DNA of 27,324 nt from Tumulicola sp039922955 (GCA_039922955.1 JBDTDR010000132.1:1-27324), one strand, 5' to 3'. Shown: positions 16,058 to 25,590, counted from the stretch's first letter. The notes: generated by a model from the letters alone, not told the origin. Program-made: numbers and translations.

Positions 16058-16861
16058 TTAGCTGCAGGTCGCGGGGGTCGGGGCCGGAGTCGGCGTGGCT
16101 TTCTTCTTGAAGAGGCTCGCGACGTCCGAGATGACTTCGCTGCCGTATCCACCGGTGACGCCGTTGACCGCGCCCGATGCGTAGCCGATGACCTCACCTT
16201 TGGCGGCGTCCCAGCTCGTCGGGATGCCGAAATCGGGCGTGAACCGATCGATTAGCGCCTGCGTGAGCGGCCCGACCTGGGTTTGAATGACGCCGTTTAC
16301 CGCCTGCGCGGAGAGCGACTGTCCCGCCGCAACGGCGTATTTTGCTCCGCCCTTGGTCGTCACTTCGACCGGAGCGCCGGCGTCGCAGAGTTCGTAGACG
16401 TTCACGCGCAACGAGCCGTCGGCGTCGTACTCGATGTCTCCTTGGGTGCCGCGGACCCCGACGCTTCCCGTTGCGGTCCGGAACGTGTAGTTTGCCTTGG
16501 CGCCTTGCGGATGCCGCACCGAAAAGCGCACGCGCCCGCCGTACATCACGAACCTGGCCGTGGCGATCTGCGCCGCGTTGAAAAATGCGAGCTGTACTTT
16601 GGTATCCGAGCCGACGAGAACGCGCGAACTGTCCGGCAGAAGGACTTGGGCTAAAGACTCGCCGCCCGTGATGGCAAAGTCACGGTCCGCGATGCCGATC
16701 GTCGCGTTGACGCCCAGCGGCACCGGTTTCCCATTGGGCACCTGATACGACACGCTGCCCTTTTGGCTCTGTAGCTGCTTGTCGTCGGCAAGCGTCGGCG
16801 CCACGGCGGCAAGCGCCATGGCGGCGACCGCGACGGCCGCGAGGACGCGTGGGCGATCCAT
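16058..16861 (-). CDS. Secreted FecR-domain protein
   Basis: The 267-residue protein has a signal peptide (about 1-25, ending TLA-D). A FecR-type beta domain covers about 65-195: a GGESLAQVLLPDSSRVLVGSD-type strand pair, ARFVMYGGRVRFSV, then TATGSVGVRGTQGDIEY, the classic FecR (PF04773) core. The C-terminus is low-complexity with a Pro/Thr/Ala tail and a terminal cysteine. There is no membrane anchor and no cytosolic anti-sigma part, so this is the stand-alone periplasmic FecR type rather than an iron-dicitrate regulator. ATG 16861 is preceded by TAAGGC at good spacing. The nearby sigma operon has its own anti-sigma factor. Confidence 0.85.
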   Translation of the reverse strand: MDRPRVLAAVAVAAMALAAVAPTLADDKQLQSQKGSVSYQVPNGKPVPLGVNATIGIADRDFAITGGESLAQVLLPDSSRVLVGSDTKVQLAFFNAAQIATARFVMYGGRVRFSVRHPQGAKANYTFRTATGSVGVRGTQGDIEYDADGSLRVNVYELCDAGAPVEVTTKGGAKYAVAAGQSLSAQAVNGVIQTQVGPLTQALIDRFTPDFGIPTSWDAAKGEVIGYASGAVNGVTGGYGSEVISDVASLFKKKATPTPAPTPATCS

Positions 16862-16935
16862 CGTCCAAGCCTTACGCGAACTCGCGGCCGGGACCTGGCG
16901 GGAAGGCCCTCGCGAAACGACTAACGCGCAAAACG

Positions 16936-18930
16936 GTGAACCCTGGCGGACGAACCTGCATCGTCGCGGTCCTGGCCGTGCTTGTCCCGCTGCGGGCGGC
17001 CGCCTCGGAGGCGCCGCGCCTCATCCCGCGTCCGGCTCACGTCGAAACGCTGCCGTGTGAGGTCCGGGCGGTCGCGCTGCGCTCGATCCCGCCCGGCTTC
17101 GACCCCGGCGCGCGCGCCGAAATCGACGAACGCTGGGGCGCGCTTGGAATCGGACGGCTGCGCGCGGTGAACTCGAAAACGGCTGCCGCGATAACGACGC
17201 GCGGCGATCCGGCGCTCGGGGCGCAGGCCTACCGTCTGACCGTTCGCGATGGCCGCGCACTGATCGAAAGCTCGGACGCGGCCGGCGCGTTCTACGGCGC
17301 GATGACGTTGGCTCAGTTGCCGAATCGATCGGCGGCCGGCGGCTGGTCGGTTCCGTGCGTGCGCATCGAAGACCGCCCGGCCTTATCCTGGCGAATTCTT
17401 TCCGACGACGTCTCGCGCGGACCGCTTCCGACGATGCGCTACTTCGAAGAGCGGATTCGAACGATTGCGGCATTCAAGATGAACGGCTACTCGCCGTACA
17501 TGGAACACGTCTTCGTCAGCCCGACCGATCCGTTGCCCGCGCCGCTCGACGGCATCACGCCGGCGCAGCTGCGCGCGCTGGCGGCATATGCGACGCGCTT
17601 TCACGTTGCGTTGATTCCCGAGCAGCAGACGTTCGCACACATGCACGACACGCTCCGCCTCGAAACGTATGCTTCCGCGGCGGAACTGCCGCACGGGTTC
17701 TTGCTCGCGCCGAACATGCCGCTCGCAAGCGAGTATCTGAGCCGGGTAATCTCGCAGGAGTTGGCCGCCGTACCGCATCCGCCGTTCTTCCACATCGGTT
17801 CCGACGAAACCGCGACGCTCGGCTTAGGGCGCACCCACGCCTACGTCGAGCGGCGCGGCCTCTCGCAGGCCTTCGCCGACCACGTCGTTGCGATGAACCG
17901 GCTGATCGCGCCCTCGGGGGCGCGTTTGATGCTGTGGGACGATGCCGTCGAAAAAGACCCCGGCATCATGGCGTTGATCCCGCGCACCGCCGCGATCGTC
18001 AACTATCACTACGGGACCGACGCCACGTACGCGCCGTACATCGATCGAATCGCACGCGGCGGCTTCGATCAGATGGTCGCGCCCGGCGCGAGCAACTGGG
18101 ACGAGATTTTTCCGGCCGTCGATACCGCGCTGTCCAACGAACGGCGCTTTATCAACGAGGGCAAGCGCGCGCACGTGCTCGGCCTCTTCCAGACGGTGTG
18201 GCACGACGACGGCGAAACGCTCTACGAAGCGACCTGGTACCCGGTGCTCTACGCCGCGGCGGCGGCGTGGCAAAGCGGCGATCTCGACCCGAAGGCGTTC
18301 GCAGCAGATTTTCCGAGCGCGTTTTTCGGCGTCGACGATCCGCGGTATAGTGCCGACGTGGCGAGCCTGGCCGGCGACCTGCGGGCTCTCGAGGCGGCGC
18401 CGTACGATCGAACCGATGCGCTCTTTTGGAGCGACGCGTTCGATGCGGCCGCCGGCGCCCGAATGACGAAGGTGGATTTGCGGCAGGTGCGTTTGGATGC
18501 CGAAACGGTCGAACGCCACTTGTATTTCGCGCATCCGCCGTTGCACGCCAACGCTGCGTTCGTGATGTTTTTGGCGGCTCGGCGGTACGACGTACTCGCG
18601 CGGAAGTTTCAAATTGCCGTAGAAGTGCGCGACATGTACGCCGACGCGGTCGCGCACTCGAGCGACGCGAACGGTCCGGCGCTGCGCGATTTGTACTGGT
18701 GCCGGTACTGGATGTGGGAGCTGCGCGACGCCTACGAAGACCTCGCACCGCTCTACGCCCGAGCCTGGCGATACGAGAGCCGCGAAGGGCATCTGCGCGG
18801 TAATCTCGAGCGCTACCATCTCGCGGCCGGACGCGCGATTGGGTATGCCGACGCGTTCTACCGGGAAACCTACGACGGCTACGTTCGCTCCAAGACGCTG
18901 CCGCCACTGAGTTCCGTGCTGGCCCCGTGA
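16936..18930 (+). CDS. Secreted glycoside hydrolase family 20 (beta-N-acetylhexosaminidase-like)
   Basis: The 664-residue protein (from GTG 16936) has a signal-like start (TCIVAVLAVLVPLRAAASEA). It has a GH20b-type N-terminal domain (about 30-150; AGAFYGAMTLAQL is typical) and a TIM-barrel domain (about 160-430) with the catalytic pair D290-E291 in FFHIGSDET. The Asp orients the substrate N-acetyl group and the Glu is the acid. A long helical C-terminal region follows (about 440-664). Family reaction: release of terminal GlcNAc or GalNAc from chitin, peptidoglycan or glycan fragments, outside the cytoplasm. The frame is open from ATG 16849, but that start overlaps the divergent FecR start codon and delays the signal, so I prefer GTG 16936. 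The stop overlaps the permease start (GTGA). Confidence 0.85.
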   Translation: MNPGGRTCIVAVLAVLVPLRAAASEAPRLIPRPAHVETLPCEVRAVALRSIPPGFDPGARAEIDERWGALGIGRLRAVNSKTAAAITTRGDPALGAQAYRLTVRDGRALIESSDAAGAFYGAMTLAQLPNRSAAGGWSVPCVRIEDRPALSWRILSDDVSRGPLPTMRYFEERIRTIAAFKMNGYSPYMEHVFVSPTDPLPAPLDGITPAQLRALAAYATRFHVALIPEQQTFAHMHDTLRLETYASAAELPHGFLLAPNMPLASEYLSRVISQELAAVPHPPFFHIGSDETATLGLGRTHAYVERRGLSQAFADHVVAMNRLIAPSGARLMLWDDAVEKDPGIMALIPRTAAIVNYHYGTDATYAPYIDRIARGGFDQMVAPGASNWDEIFPAVDTALSNERRFINEGKRAHVLGLFQTVWHDDGETLYEATWYPVLYAAAAAWQSGDLDPKAFAADFPSAFFGVDDPRYSADVASLAGDLRALEAAPYDRTDALFWSDAFDAAAGARMTKVDLRQVRLDAETVERHLYFAHPPLHANAAFVMFLAARRYDVLARKFQIAVEVRDMYADAVAHSSDANGPALRDLYWCRYWMWELRDAYEDLAPLYARAWRYESREGHLRGNLERYHLAAGRAIGYADAFYRETYDGYVRSKTLPPLSSVLAP

Positions 18931-20951
18931 CCGCGGCCCTGATCCTCTTGGTTTTCGCCGCTTTCGCGGCGATGATGTATCTGCGTTGGCTGCCGGCGCT
19001 CGTCGCGGTGCCGCTGATGGCCATCGCGATGTCGCTGGCCGCCGGCGTTGGGGTTTCGCAGCTCGGAACGATCGTGGCGGGCGGGGCGGTTGCGCTCGCA
19101 CCCGTTTACGTCGCGGTCGTCTTCGGCGCGCTGCTCGGACGGGTTACGCTGGATACGGGCATCGCTCGTTCGATGGTGAATCTGGCCGCCGAGTACGGCG
19201 GCGAGCAGCCGTTCGTGCTGGCGATGGGCTTGTGCGCCATCGTCGCGCTGCTCTTCACGTCGCTCTCGGGGCTGGGCGCGATCATCATGGTTGGATCGAT
19301 CGTCCTGCCGATCATGATGACGACCGGCGTCCCGCGCACCATCGCCGCCACGCTGTTCCTGATGGCGTTCGCCTTGGGCTTCATCTTTAACATTGCGAAC
19401 TGGACGTTCTATACCAAGTACTTCGGCGTCGTGCCCGAGCAGCTCGTGCGCTTCGGCGTCGTGCTTGCGATCGTGGATGCCGTCGCGCTGGTGGTCTATG
19501 CGGCGATCGCTTTTCGGCGCAACCGCGGCTACGCAACCTGGGCCGCCGAAACCAAGCGCGAAGATGCGGGCGGCGCCGGCGTGCCGGCCATCGCGCTGCT
19601 GACACCGATTCTGCCGTTGGTTCTTTATTATGCGCTGCACGTCGAGGCGGCGCCGGCATTCGTCATCGCGGCGCTCTTCGGCGTGCTGGTGACGCGACCG
19701 CGCGACGCCGTACAGACGCTGGTGGCGGCGGCGATTCGCGGGGTCGAGGACGTGGCGCCGGCCGTGCTGTTGTTCATGGGCATCGGCATGCTATTGATTG
19801 CGACCAAGCAGCCCCAGTTTGCGGCGGCGCTTGCGCCGCTTGCGACCGGCGGCTGGATCCGTAACCCGATCGCGTACGTGGCCGTGTTCGGCTTGGCAAG
19901 CCCGTTGGTGCTCTACCGCGGCCCGCTCAATCCGTTCGGCGTGGGCATTGCGGTCTTCACCGTGCTGCTCGCGTCCCACGCGATCCCGCCGGTCGTTCTG
20001 GTCGCGGCCATCATGGCGGTCGTTCAGGTACAGAACGTCTGCGATCCGACCAACACCGCGAACGTGTGGGTCGCGAACTTCACCGGCGTTCCGATCGACA
20101 CGATCACGAAACGTACCCTGCCGTTCCAAACCGGCGTCGCGATTGTCGCGACCCTCGCGGTCGTGCTCGCCTCACCCGCACTCTTCGGGCTGCGCGCTTT
20201 CGGCGCGGCGATACCGTCCGCGCGGGCCGATGCCTTCCCCGCTGCCGGACTCTACGCGCCGCCGCAATCTCGCGACCGCATCGCCGTCGGCGACGACTCG
20301 ACGCCGCTCGGACGCGCGGCGGCCGGCGCGGCGATTGCGGCGCTCAACGGCGGCGCCGGCGGCTGGCGCGCATTCACGTCGCGCGACGATCCCAACGCCG
20401 GCGATTGCTCGCAGAAGGCGTACGCCGCCTACCTGTACGTTACCACCTCGAGTTTCGCGTTGATCGAAGGCGTGGATTTCGACGTCGGCCTTCGCCTCGA
20501 GGATTGCGGCGGCTGGATCGTGGGCGAGTGGCACGATCACGGCGTTTCCCCGCGGCCGCCGGCGGAAGCCGACGCGCGCGCACGGGCGCTGGCCGGCGTG
20601 AGCCGCTTACGCGCCTGGGCCGAAGCCCAGCCGGTTCGCAGCGCCAACCTTTTCGGGCGCGGCCTAGCCGCGACTCCCGAGGATAAACCGACCTATTTTT
20701 ATGCGATGTTCAAAACGGTCGACGGCAACATGCGAGCCTACGTACGGGCCGGCGGCCCGGCGTACGCTGCCGGCCTCCGCTCGGGGGACGTCATCGACAA
20801 GCTCGACGGGAAGTTTTGGTGGGAATACGGCACCTTTCAAACGCAGCTTCGTGCCTACGACGGCAAACCGCACACGTTCGAAGTCGAGCGCGCCGGCCAG
20901 GTGCTAGACGTTCGGCTCGGCGAGCCGTTCGTGCTGGAAGGGCGGCCGTAG
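18927..20951 (+). CDS. Ion-transporter-superfamily permease fused to a C-terminal PDZ-like domain
   Basis: The 674-residue protein has two parts. Residues 1-425 form about 10-12 membrane segments with a CitMHS/ion-transporter-superfamily feel: a helical hairpin SGLGAIIMVGSIVLPIMMTTG (114-134), and in the second half YRGPLNPFGVGIAVF (330-344) followed by VQNVCDPTNTANVW (368-381). Residues about 430-590 are a soluble region with two cysteines (C494, C527). Residues about 600-668 read as a PDZ-type domain (MRAYVRAGGPAYAAGLRSGD-V-I-D, then a final beta strand pair). Substrate unknown; organic acids or amino-sugar derivatives are possible given the GH20 gene before it (4-nt GTGA overlap). The start is GTG. 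Whether the PDZ part is periplasmic depends on helix count. Confidence 0.75.
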   Translation: MTAALILLVFAAFAAMMYLRWLPALVAVPLMAIAMSLAAGVGVSQLGTIVAGGAVALAPVYVAVVFGALLGRVTLDTGIARSMVNLAAEYGGEQPFVLAMGLCAIVALLFTSLSGLGAIIMVGSIVLPIMMTTGVPRTIAATLFLMAFALGFIFNIANWTFYTKYFGVVPEQLVRFGVVLAIVDAVALVVYAAIAFRRNRGYATWAAETKREDAGGAGVPAIALLTPILPLVLYYALHVEAAPAFVIAALFGVLVTRPRDAVQTLVAAAIRGVEDVAPAVLLFMGIGMLLIATKQPQFAAALAPLATGGWIRNPIAYVAVFGLASPLVLYRGPLNPFGVGIAVFTVLLASHAIPPVVLVAAIMAVVQVQNVCDPTNTANVWVANFTGVPIDTITKRTLPFQTGVAIVATLAVVLASPALFGLRAFGAAIPSARADAFPAAGLYAPPQSRDRIAVGDDSTPLGRAAAGAAIAALNGGAGGWRAFTSRDDPNAGDCSQKAYAAYLYVTTSSFALIEGVDFDVGLRLEDCGGWIVGEWHDHGVSPRPPAEADARARALAGVSRLRAWAEAQPVRSANLFGRGLAATPEDKPTYFYAMFKTVDGNMRAYVRAGGPAYAAGLRSGDVIDKLDGKFWWEYGTFQTQLRAYDGKPHTFEVERAGQVLDVRLGEPFVLEGRP

Positions 20952-21013
20952 AGTGACGGATATCGAAGCGGCGGTGGTCGAAGGTGAAGAAGAGATCGGT
21001 TCGCCGAACTTCG

Positions 21014-21775
21014 ATGGCGCGGGAGCGGCTCGTGGAGGGTGACGCGACGCGATCGACGGAGCGCTTCGGGAACCGCGCACGAGCTTACGCCGCGTACCGT
21101 CCGTCGTATCCCCCCGAAGCGGTCGATGCGGTGCTCGCCGGTTTGGGGGATCCGTGCGCGCTCGAAATCGCCGACGTCGGAGCCGGAACGGGAATCTCGT
21201 CGCGGCTCTTTGCCGAACGAGGCGCGCGCGTCATCGCCGTCGAGCCGAACGCCGCGATGCGCGAGGCCGCCGCAGCTCATCCGCGAGTGGCGTGGCGCGA
21301 CGGTACCGCCGAGCATACCGGGTTGGCGGGCGGCAGCGTCGACGCGGTCGTGGTATGCCAGGCGTTCCATTGGTTTGCGACGCCGCTCGCGATGAGCGAG
21401 TTTGCGCGCATCGCTCGGCGTCGCGCGGCGATTCTTCAATACGAACGCGACGAGCGCGACGCTTTTACGAAAGCGTACGGCAATCTTGTGCGTGCGTATG
21501 CCCGCGACGATACCGAGGCGCTGCGCGCGTACGCGCTGGCAACGTTCGCGCGCTTTCCGAACGCCCGCGTTACGCAGGCGGCGTTTGCGTCCAAGCAAAC
21601 GCTCGGCCTCGACGGCGTGCTCGGTCGCGCCGCATCGGCGTCGTACCTGCCGAATTCCGGGCCTGCGCTACTCGCGCTGCAGCGCGATCTGACGGCCGCA
21701 TTTGAAAGCTGCGCGCGAGGCGGCGTCGTCGATTTGACGATGGTGACGTTCGCGCTCGTCGCCGACTTCGCGTGA
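21014..21775 (+). CDS. Class I SAM-dependent methyltransferase
   Basis: The 253-residue protein has the SAM-binding motif I DVGAGTGISS (54-63), the acidic residue at the end of beta2 in VIAVEPNAAM, and a motif-III region AVVVCQAFHWF where the HWF is typical of Methyltransf_11/25 proteins annotated as small-molecule methyltransferases. The N-terminus ERFGNRARAYAAYRPSYPPE is the usual cap helix. GTG 20984 would add ten basic residues; I prefer ATG 21014, although neither has a good ribosome binding site. The gene ends with a GTGA overlap with the HyuA-like gene, so the two are translationally coupled. The gap to the permease upstream is about 60 nt. Substrate unknown. Confidence 0.85.
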   Translation: MARERLVEGDATRSTERFGNRARAYAAYRPSYPPEAVDAVLAGLGDPCALEIADVGAGTGISSRLFAERGARVIAVEPNAAMREAAAAHPRVAWRDGTAEHTGLAGGSVDAVVVCQAFHWFATPLAMSEFARIARRRAAILQYERDERDAFTKAYGNLVRAYARDDTEALRAYALATFARFPNARVTQAAFASKQTLGLDGVLGRAASASYLPNSGPALLALQRDLTAAFESCARGGVVDLTMVTFALVADFA

Positions 21776-23919
21776 CGCGCGCACGGCTTCGCCTCGGCAT
21801 CGACGTCGGCGGTACGTTCACCGACGTGGTGGCGATCGATGCCGCAACGCGCGAGCTGGTCGCGCGCGTCAAGGTCCCGACGACCCACGATGCTCCTGCC
21901 GGCGTTGCCGCCGGAATCGTCGCCGGCATCGAGCGGATCCTGCGCGATTCGGGCGTGGCGGCCGGCGACGTCGCCTTTATCGCCCACTCGACGACGCAGG
22001 CGACCAACGCGCTCTTAGAAGGCGACGTGGCGGAGGTCGGCGTGATCGGGCTGGTGCGCGGATCGGGTTGGTTCGCGCGGCGTCAGCTACGCTTCGGAAC
22101 CGTGACGCTCGGTCCGGGTTCCGCGCTCGCTCCCGAATTCCAGTTCGCTCGATCCAACGACGAGCGCGGCATTCGCACCGCCATCGATCGGTTGATCGCG
22201 TCGGGCGCGCGAGCGATCGCGGCCAGCGAAGCGTTCGGCGTCGATCGTCCCGACGCGGAATCGTTCGCGGCCGCCTACGCTCGCGAACGCGGCGTGGACG
22301 CGACCAGCGGCCACGACGTCAGCTCGATGTACGGGCTGCGCGCGCGCACGCGGACGGCAGCGCTCAATGCCGCCGTGCTCCCGCGGATGGTGCGCACGTC
22401 GCGCATGACCGCGGCGGCCGTGGAACGGGCGGCCATCCCGGCGCCGCTGATGATCATGCGCAGCGACGGCGGGGTCATGGACGTGCGCGAGATCGAGCGG
22501 CGTCCGATTCTCACGCTGCTTTCCGGTCCGGCCGCCGGGATCGCCGGCGCATTGCTCTACGAGAACCTCACCGACGGCATTTTCGTCGAGGTCGGCGGCA
22601 CCAGCTCGGACTGCTCGGCGATTCGGGGCGGGCGGCCGCAAATGCGCCCGGCTCGCATCGGCGGTCACCGCACGATGCTGCAAACCCTCGACGTGCGCAC
22701 GCTCGGCATCGCCGGCGGAAGCATGGCGCGCATCGGCGTGGGCGGAATCGTCGACGTCGGCCCCCGCAGCGCGCACATCGCCGGCTGCGTTTACGCCTGT
22801 TTCATCGCGGACGAGGCTCTGCTTGACGGTGCGCGCGTCGAAACGATGGCGCCGTCGAAACGGGATCCGGCCGATTACGCGGTCTTAGCGGCGCCGGACG
22901 GGACGCGCATCGCGCTCACTACGAGCTGCGCGGCAAATTTGCTCGGGGTCGTTCCGGAAGGTGCATTTGCTCGCGGAAACGCCGGGTCCGCGCGGCGCGC
23001 GTTCGCGATACTCGCGCGGCATATCGGCGGTGACCCGGAGACGCTCGCGCAATCGATGCTCGACATCGCGACGCAAAAACTGCGTGCGGCCATCGAGGAA
23101 CTGATCGCCGACTACGATCTCGATCCGGCGCAGATCGCGATCGTCGGCGGCGGCGGCGGAGCCGGAGCGCTCGTGCCGTATGCGGCCCGCGCGATGCACC
23201 TGCCTTTCCGAACTGCGCGCGACGCGGAAGTGATCGCGCCGATCGGCGTCGCGCTGGCGCTCGTGCGCGACGTCGTCGAGCGCACGATCGTGGCGCCGAC
23301 GCCCCACGACATCGCCCGAATTCGGCGTGAGGCGACCGATCGTGTGGTGGCCTCGGGCGCCGCGCCGGATCGCGTGGAGGTGACGGTGGAAATCGACGCG
23401 CAGCGCAACCGCGTGCGTGCGACCGCTTCGGGAGCAACCGCCCTGGTCGACGCGGTCGCCGGTGCCGTGTGCGACGAGGCCGGCCGGCGCGCTGCTGCCG
23501 CGCGCTCGCTGCGCAGCGATCCGGACGAACTCGAACGGATGGAGTTGACGGCGGCGCTGGTTGCGTACGAGCGCCGCTCGAAAATCTCTACGGCGCGTCT
23601 GCGCCGGCCGCGCGAGGTTCGCGACCTGCGGGTCGTCGACGAACGCGGCGTGGTGCGCCTGGCGTTGCGCGACGCGGTGTTGGTGCGTACGACGGCCGGC
23701 CGGATCGAAGCGGAGGTCCGCGACGCGATCGAGCGCGCCACCCGCTTCGGCGACGTCGGCCGAGCGCTGCCCGAGCTTTACCTCGTGCGCGCCGGACGGA
23801 TCGCCGCCTTCGACGGGCTGCTCGGCGGCGAACAAGCCGTCGAACTCGCGCGTGAGGAAGTCGAAGGCTGCGATCCTGAAGAACCCATCGCCGTTCTTAC
23901 CGTGGCTCGCGGCGCGTAA
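21772..23919 (+). CDS. HyuA-like hydantoinase/oxoprolinase-family protein, atypical
   Basis: The 715-residue protein has the Hydant_A_N signature GIDVGGTFTDVV (9-20), HSTTQATNALLEG (72-84), then LSGPAAGIAGA (250-260) and EVGGTSSD (273-280) of the Hydantoinase_A domain, and a glycine-rich loop VGGGGGAGAL (458-467). Family role: ATP-dependent opening of hydantoins or 5-oxoproline, or carboxylation, usually with a HyuB partner. Oddities: the conserved block normally following the S-A-G segment (PGPACYGRGG...TVTDA) is replaced by SAHIAGCVYACFIADEALL (333-351) and unrelated sequence, and the C-terminus (about 540-715) is a different module. No HyuB lies next to it. The start GTG overlaps the methyltransferase stop. 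A changed activity is likely. Confidence 0.8.
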   Translation: MTRARLRLGIDVGGTFTDVVAIDAATRELVARVKVPTTHDAPAGVAAGIVAGIERILRDSGVAAGDVAFIAHSTTQATNALLEGDVAEVGVIGLVRGSGWFARRQLRFGTVTLGPGSALAPEFQFARSNDERGIRTAIDRLIASGARAIAASEAFGVDRPDAESFAAAYARERGVDATSGHDVSSMYGLRARTRTAALNAAVLPRMVRTSRMTAAAVERAAIPAPLMIMRSDGGVMDVREIERRPILTLLSGPAAGIAGALLYENLTDGIFVEVGGTSSDCSAIRGGRPQMRPARIGGHRTMLQTLDVRTLGIAGGSMARIGVGGIVDVGPRSAHIAGCVYACFIADEALLDGARVETMAPSKRDPADYAVLAAPDGTRIALTTSCAANLLGVVPEGAFARGNAGSARRAFAILARHIGGDPETLAQSMLDIATQKLRAAIEELIADYDLDPAQIAIVGGGGGAGALVPYAARAMHLPFRTARDAEVIAPIGVALALVRDVVERTIVAPTPHDIARIRREATDRVVASGAAPDRVEVTVEIDAQRNRVRATASGATALVDAVAGAVCDEAGRRAAAARSLRSDPDELERMELTAALVAYERRSKISTARLRRPREVRDLRVVDERGVVRLALRDAVLVRTTAGRIEAEVRDAIERATRFGDVGRALPELYLVRAGRIAAFDGLLGGEQAVELAREEVEGCDPEEPIAVLTVARGA

Positions 23920-23926
23920 GCGTTGC

Positions 23927-25468
23927 TTAGTTCACGGGTGGCTGGCGCACCGCCAAACCTTCGGCTTCTTCGATCGCTACCGTACTCTTATGGCGCCCGT
24001 AGGCGAAGTAGATGACCAGCCCGACGACCAGCCAAATTAAGAACCATAGCCATACGATCGGAAAGAAGCCCCACGCGACCGGATTGCCAACTTTCAAGTA
24101 GTAGATCAGGCCCAGGGCCGTCAGCGCCGACAGCACCGGAATGAGGTAGGGCCCGAACGGCAACTGGAACTGGCCGCGAACCTCGGGATGCCGTCGTCGC
24201 AGAATCGGCACCGCAATCGACACGAGAATGAATGCAACCAGCGTGCCCATGTTCGTGAGCGAGCCGACGATGTCAATCGGCGTAAATGCCGCGATGGCGG
24301 AGATACAAATGCCGAAAAACACGGTCGAGAAGACCGGCGTGCGCCACGTTTTGTGAACGCGTGTAAACGACGGCGGAATCAGCCCGTCGCGCGACATCGC
24401 GTAGAAGACGCGGCTTTGCCCGAACATCATCACGAGCAAAACGGTCGTCAATCCGGCGATCGCACCCAGGGAAATGACCACGCCCGCCCAGGCCAGCCCG
24501 ACGTAGTTCATCGCAAACGCCACCGGAAAGGCAACGTTGAGTTTGAAAAACGGCACCATACCGTTAAGAATCGCCACGACGATGATGTAGAGGACCGTGC
24601 ATACCACAAGGCTCGCGATTATGCCGAACGGCAGGTCTTTGCCGGGATTCTTGGCTTCTTCGGCGGTGGTCGATACGGCGTCGAAACCAATGTAGGCGAA
24701 GAAGATGAAGGCCGCTCCGCCGAGCATTCCGGTCCAGCCGAAGGGAAAGTATCCGCCCATGCCGGCCAAGCCGCCCGGCGGAAGGTGGTAGTTGGCGCCG
24801 TTGATGTGCCCGAGACCGACGACGATAAAGAACAGGACGATCAGCAGCTTTATCGCGACGATGACGCCGTTTACCGCTCCCGATTCGCGGGTTCCGCGGG
24901 CTAGAAGCGCGGTGATAATCAAGATGATGCCGGCCGCCGGCAAGTTCGCATGACCGGAAACGCCGGCTTGGCCGGCGAGCCCCCAGTGCGGCCCGTTGGC
25001 CCACTCCGGTGGAATGTTCAGCCATCCCAAACCGGGCGCCGCGGCGGCTTGATGCAAGATGTTCGTAAAGTACCCGGACCACCCGATGCTGACGGTGGCG
25101 GCACCCAGGGCATATTCCAAGACCAAATCCCAACCGATGACCCAAGCCAGGAACTCGCCGAGCGTTGCGTACGTGTAGGTGTACGCGCTCCCCGAGATCG
25201 GAATCTTGCTCGAGACTTCCGCGTAACACAAGGCGGCCAGTCCGCTGACCAACCCGGCGACGACGAATGAAATCGTCAACGACGGACCCGCGCGAGTTGC
25301 CGACGCCACGCCGGTCAAAACGAAGATGCCGGTGCCGATAATGGCGCCGATACCCATTGCGGTGAGCGCCCAAGGGCCCAGCGAACGTTTGAGCGCGTTT
25401 TCGCCACCCTCGTCGCTACCCTCGGCGAGAATCCGCGCGAGGGGCTTTATTCGTTGAAATAGCAGCAT
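23927..25468 (-). CDS. APC permease, cationic amino acid transporter (CAT) type
   Basis: The 513-residue protein has about 12-14 membrane helices. TM1 carries the classical GIGAIIGTGIFVLTG substrate-binding break, followed by the CAT-type AGPSLTISFVVAGLVSGLAALCYAE. The segments GSAYTYTYATLGEFLAWVIGWDL, FFAYIGFDAVSTTAEEAKNPGKDLP and SRVFYAMSRDGLIPPSF are all strong for the YfnA/CAT subgroup. Family role: uptake of amino acids such as Arg, Lys or other amino acids across the cytoplasmic membrane. The ATG at 25468 has CAGGAG 4 nt upstream. It is convergent with the HyuA-like gene (7 nt between stops) and divergent from the FAD oxidoreductase gene. Confidence 0.93.
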   Translation of the reverse strand: MLLFQRIKPLARILAEGSDEGGENALKRSLGPWALTAMGIGAIIGTGIFVLTGVASATRAGPSLTISFVVAGLVSGLAALCYAEVSSKIPISGSAYTYTYATLGEFLAWVIGWDLVLEYALGAATVSIGWSGYFTNILHQAAAAPGLGWLNIPPEWANGPHWGLAGQAGVSGHANLPAAGIILIITALLARGTRESGAVNGVIVAIKLLIVLFFIVVGLGHINGANYHLPPGGLAGMGGYFPFGWTGMLGGAAFIFFAYIGFDAVSTTAEEAKNPGKDLPFGIIASLVVCTVLYIIVVAILNGMVPFFKLNVAFPVAFAMNYVGLAWAGVVISLGAIAGLTTVLLVMMFGQSRVFYAMSRDGLIPPSFTRVHKTWRTPVFSTVFFGICISAIAAFTPIDIVGSLTNMGTLVAFILVSIAVPILRRRHPEVRGQFQLPFGPYLIPVLSALTALGLIYYLKVGNPVAWGFFPIVWLWFLIWLVVGLVIYFAYGRHKSTVAIEEAEGLAVRQPPVN

Positions 25469-25590
25469 TGCGCTCCTGAATATGCCCTCGGCGGGCGACT
25501 CCCTGGTTTTCCGGCGGCTTTTGTCTCAGGCGCGGGTGCGTGACGCGGTCGAGAATGGCCCGGCCCGTATGCGGGCGAACTCGCTGGACG

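Noticed and set aside
20953..21042. 29-codon GTG frame between the permease and the methyltransferase
   Set aside because: Too short, acidic and without a family or ribosome binding site; it overlaps the methyltransferase start.
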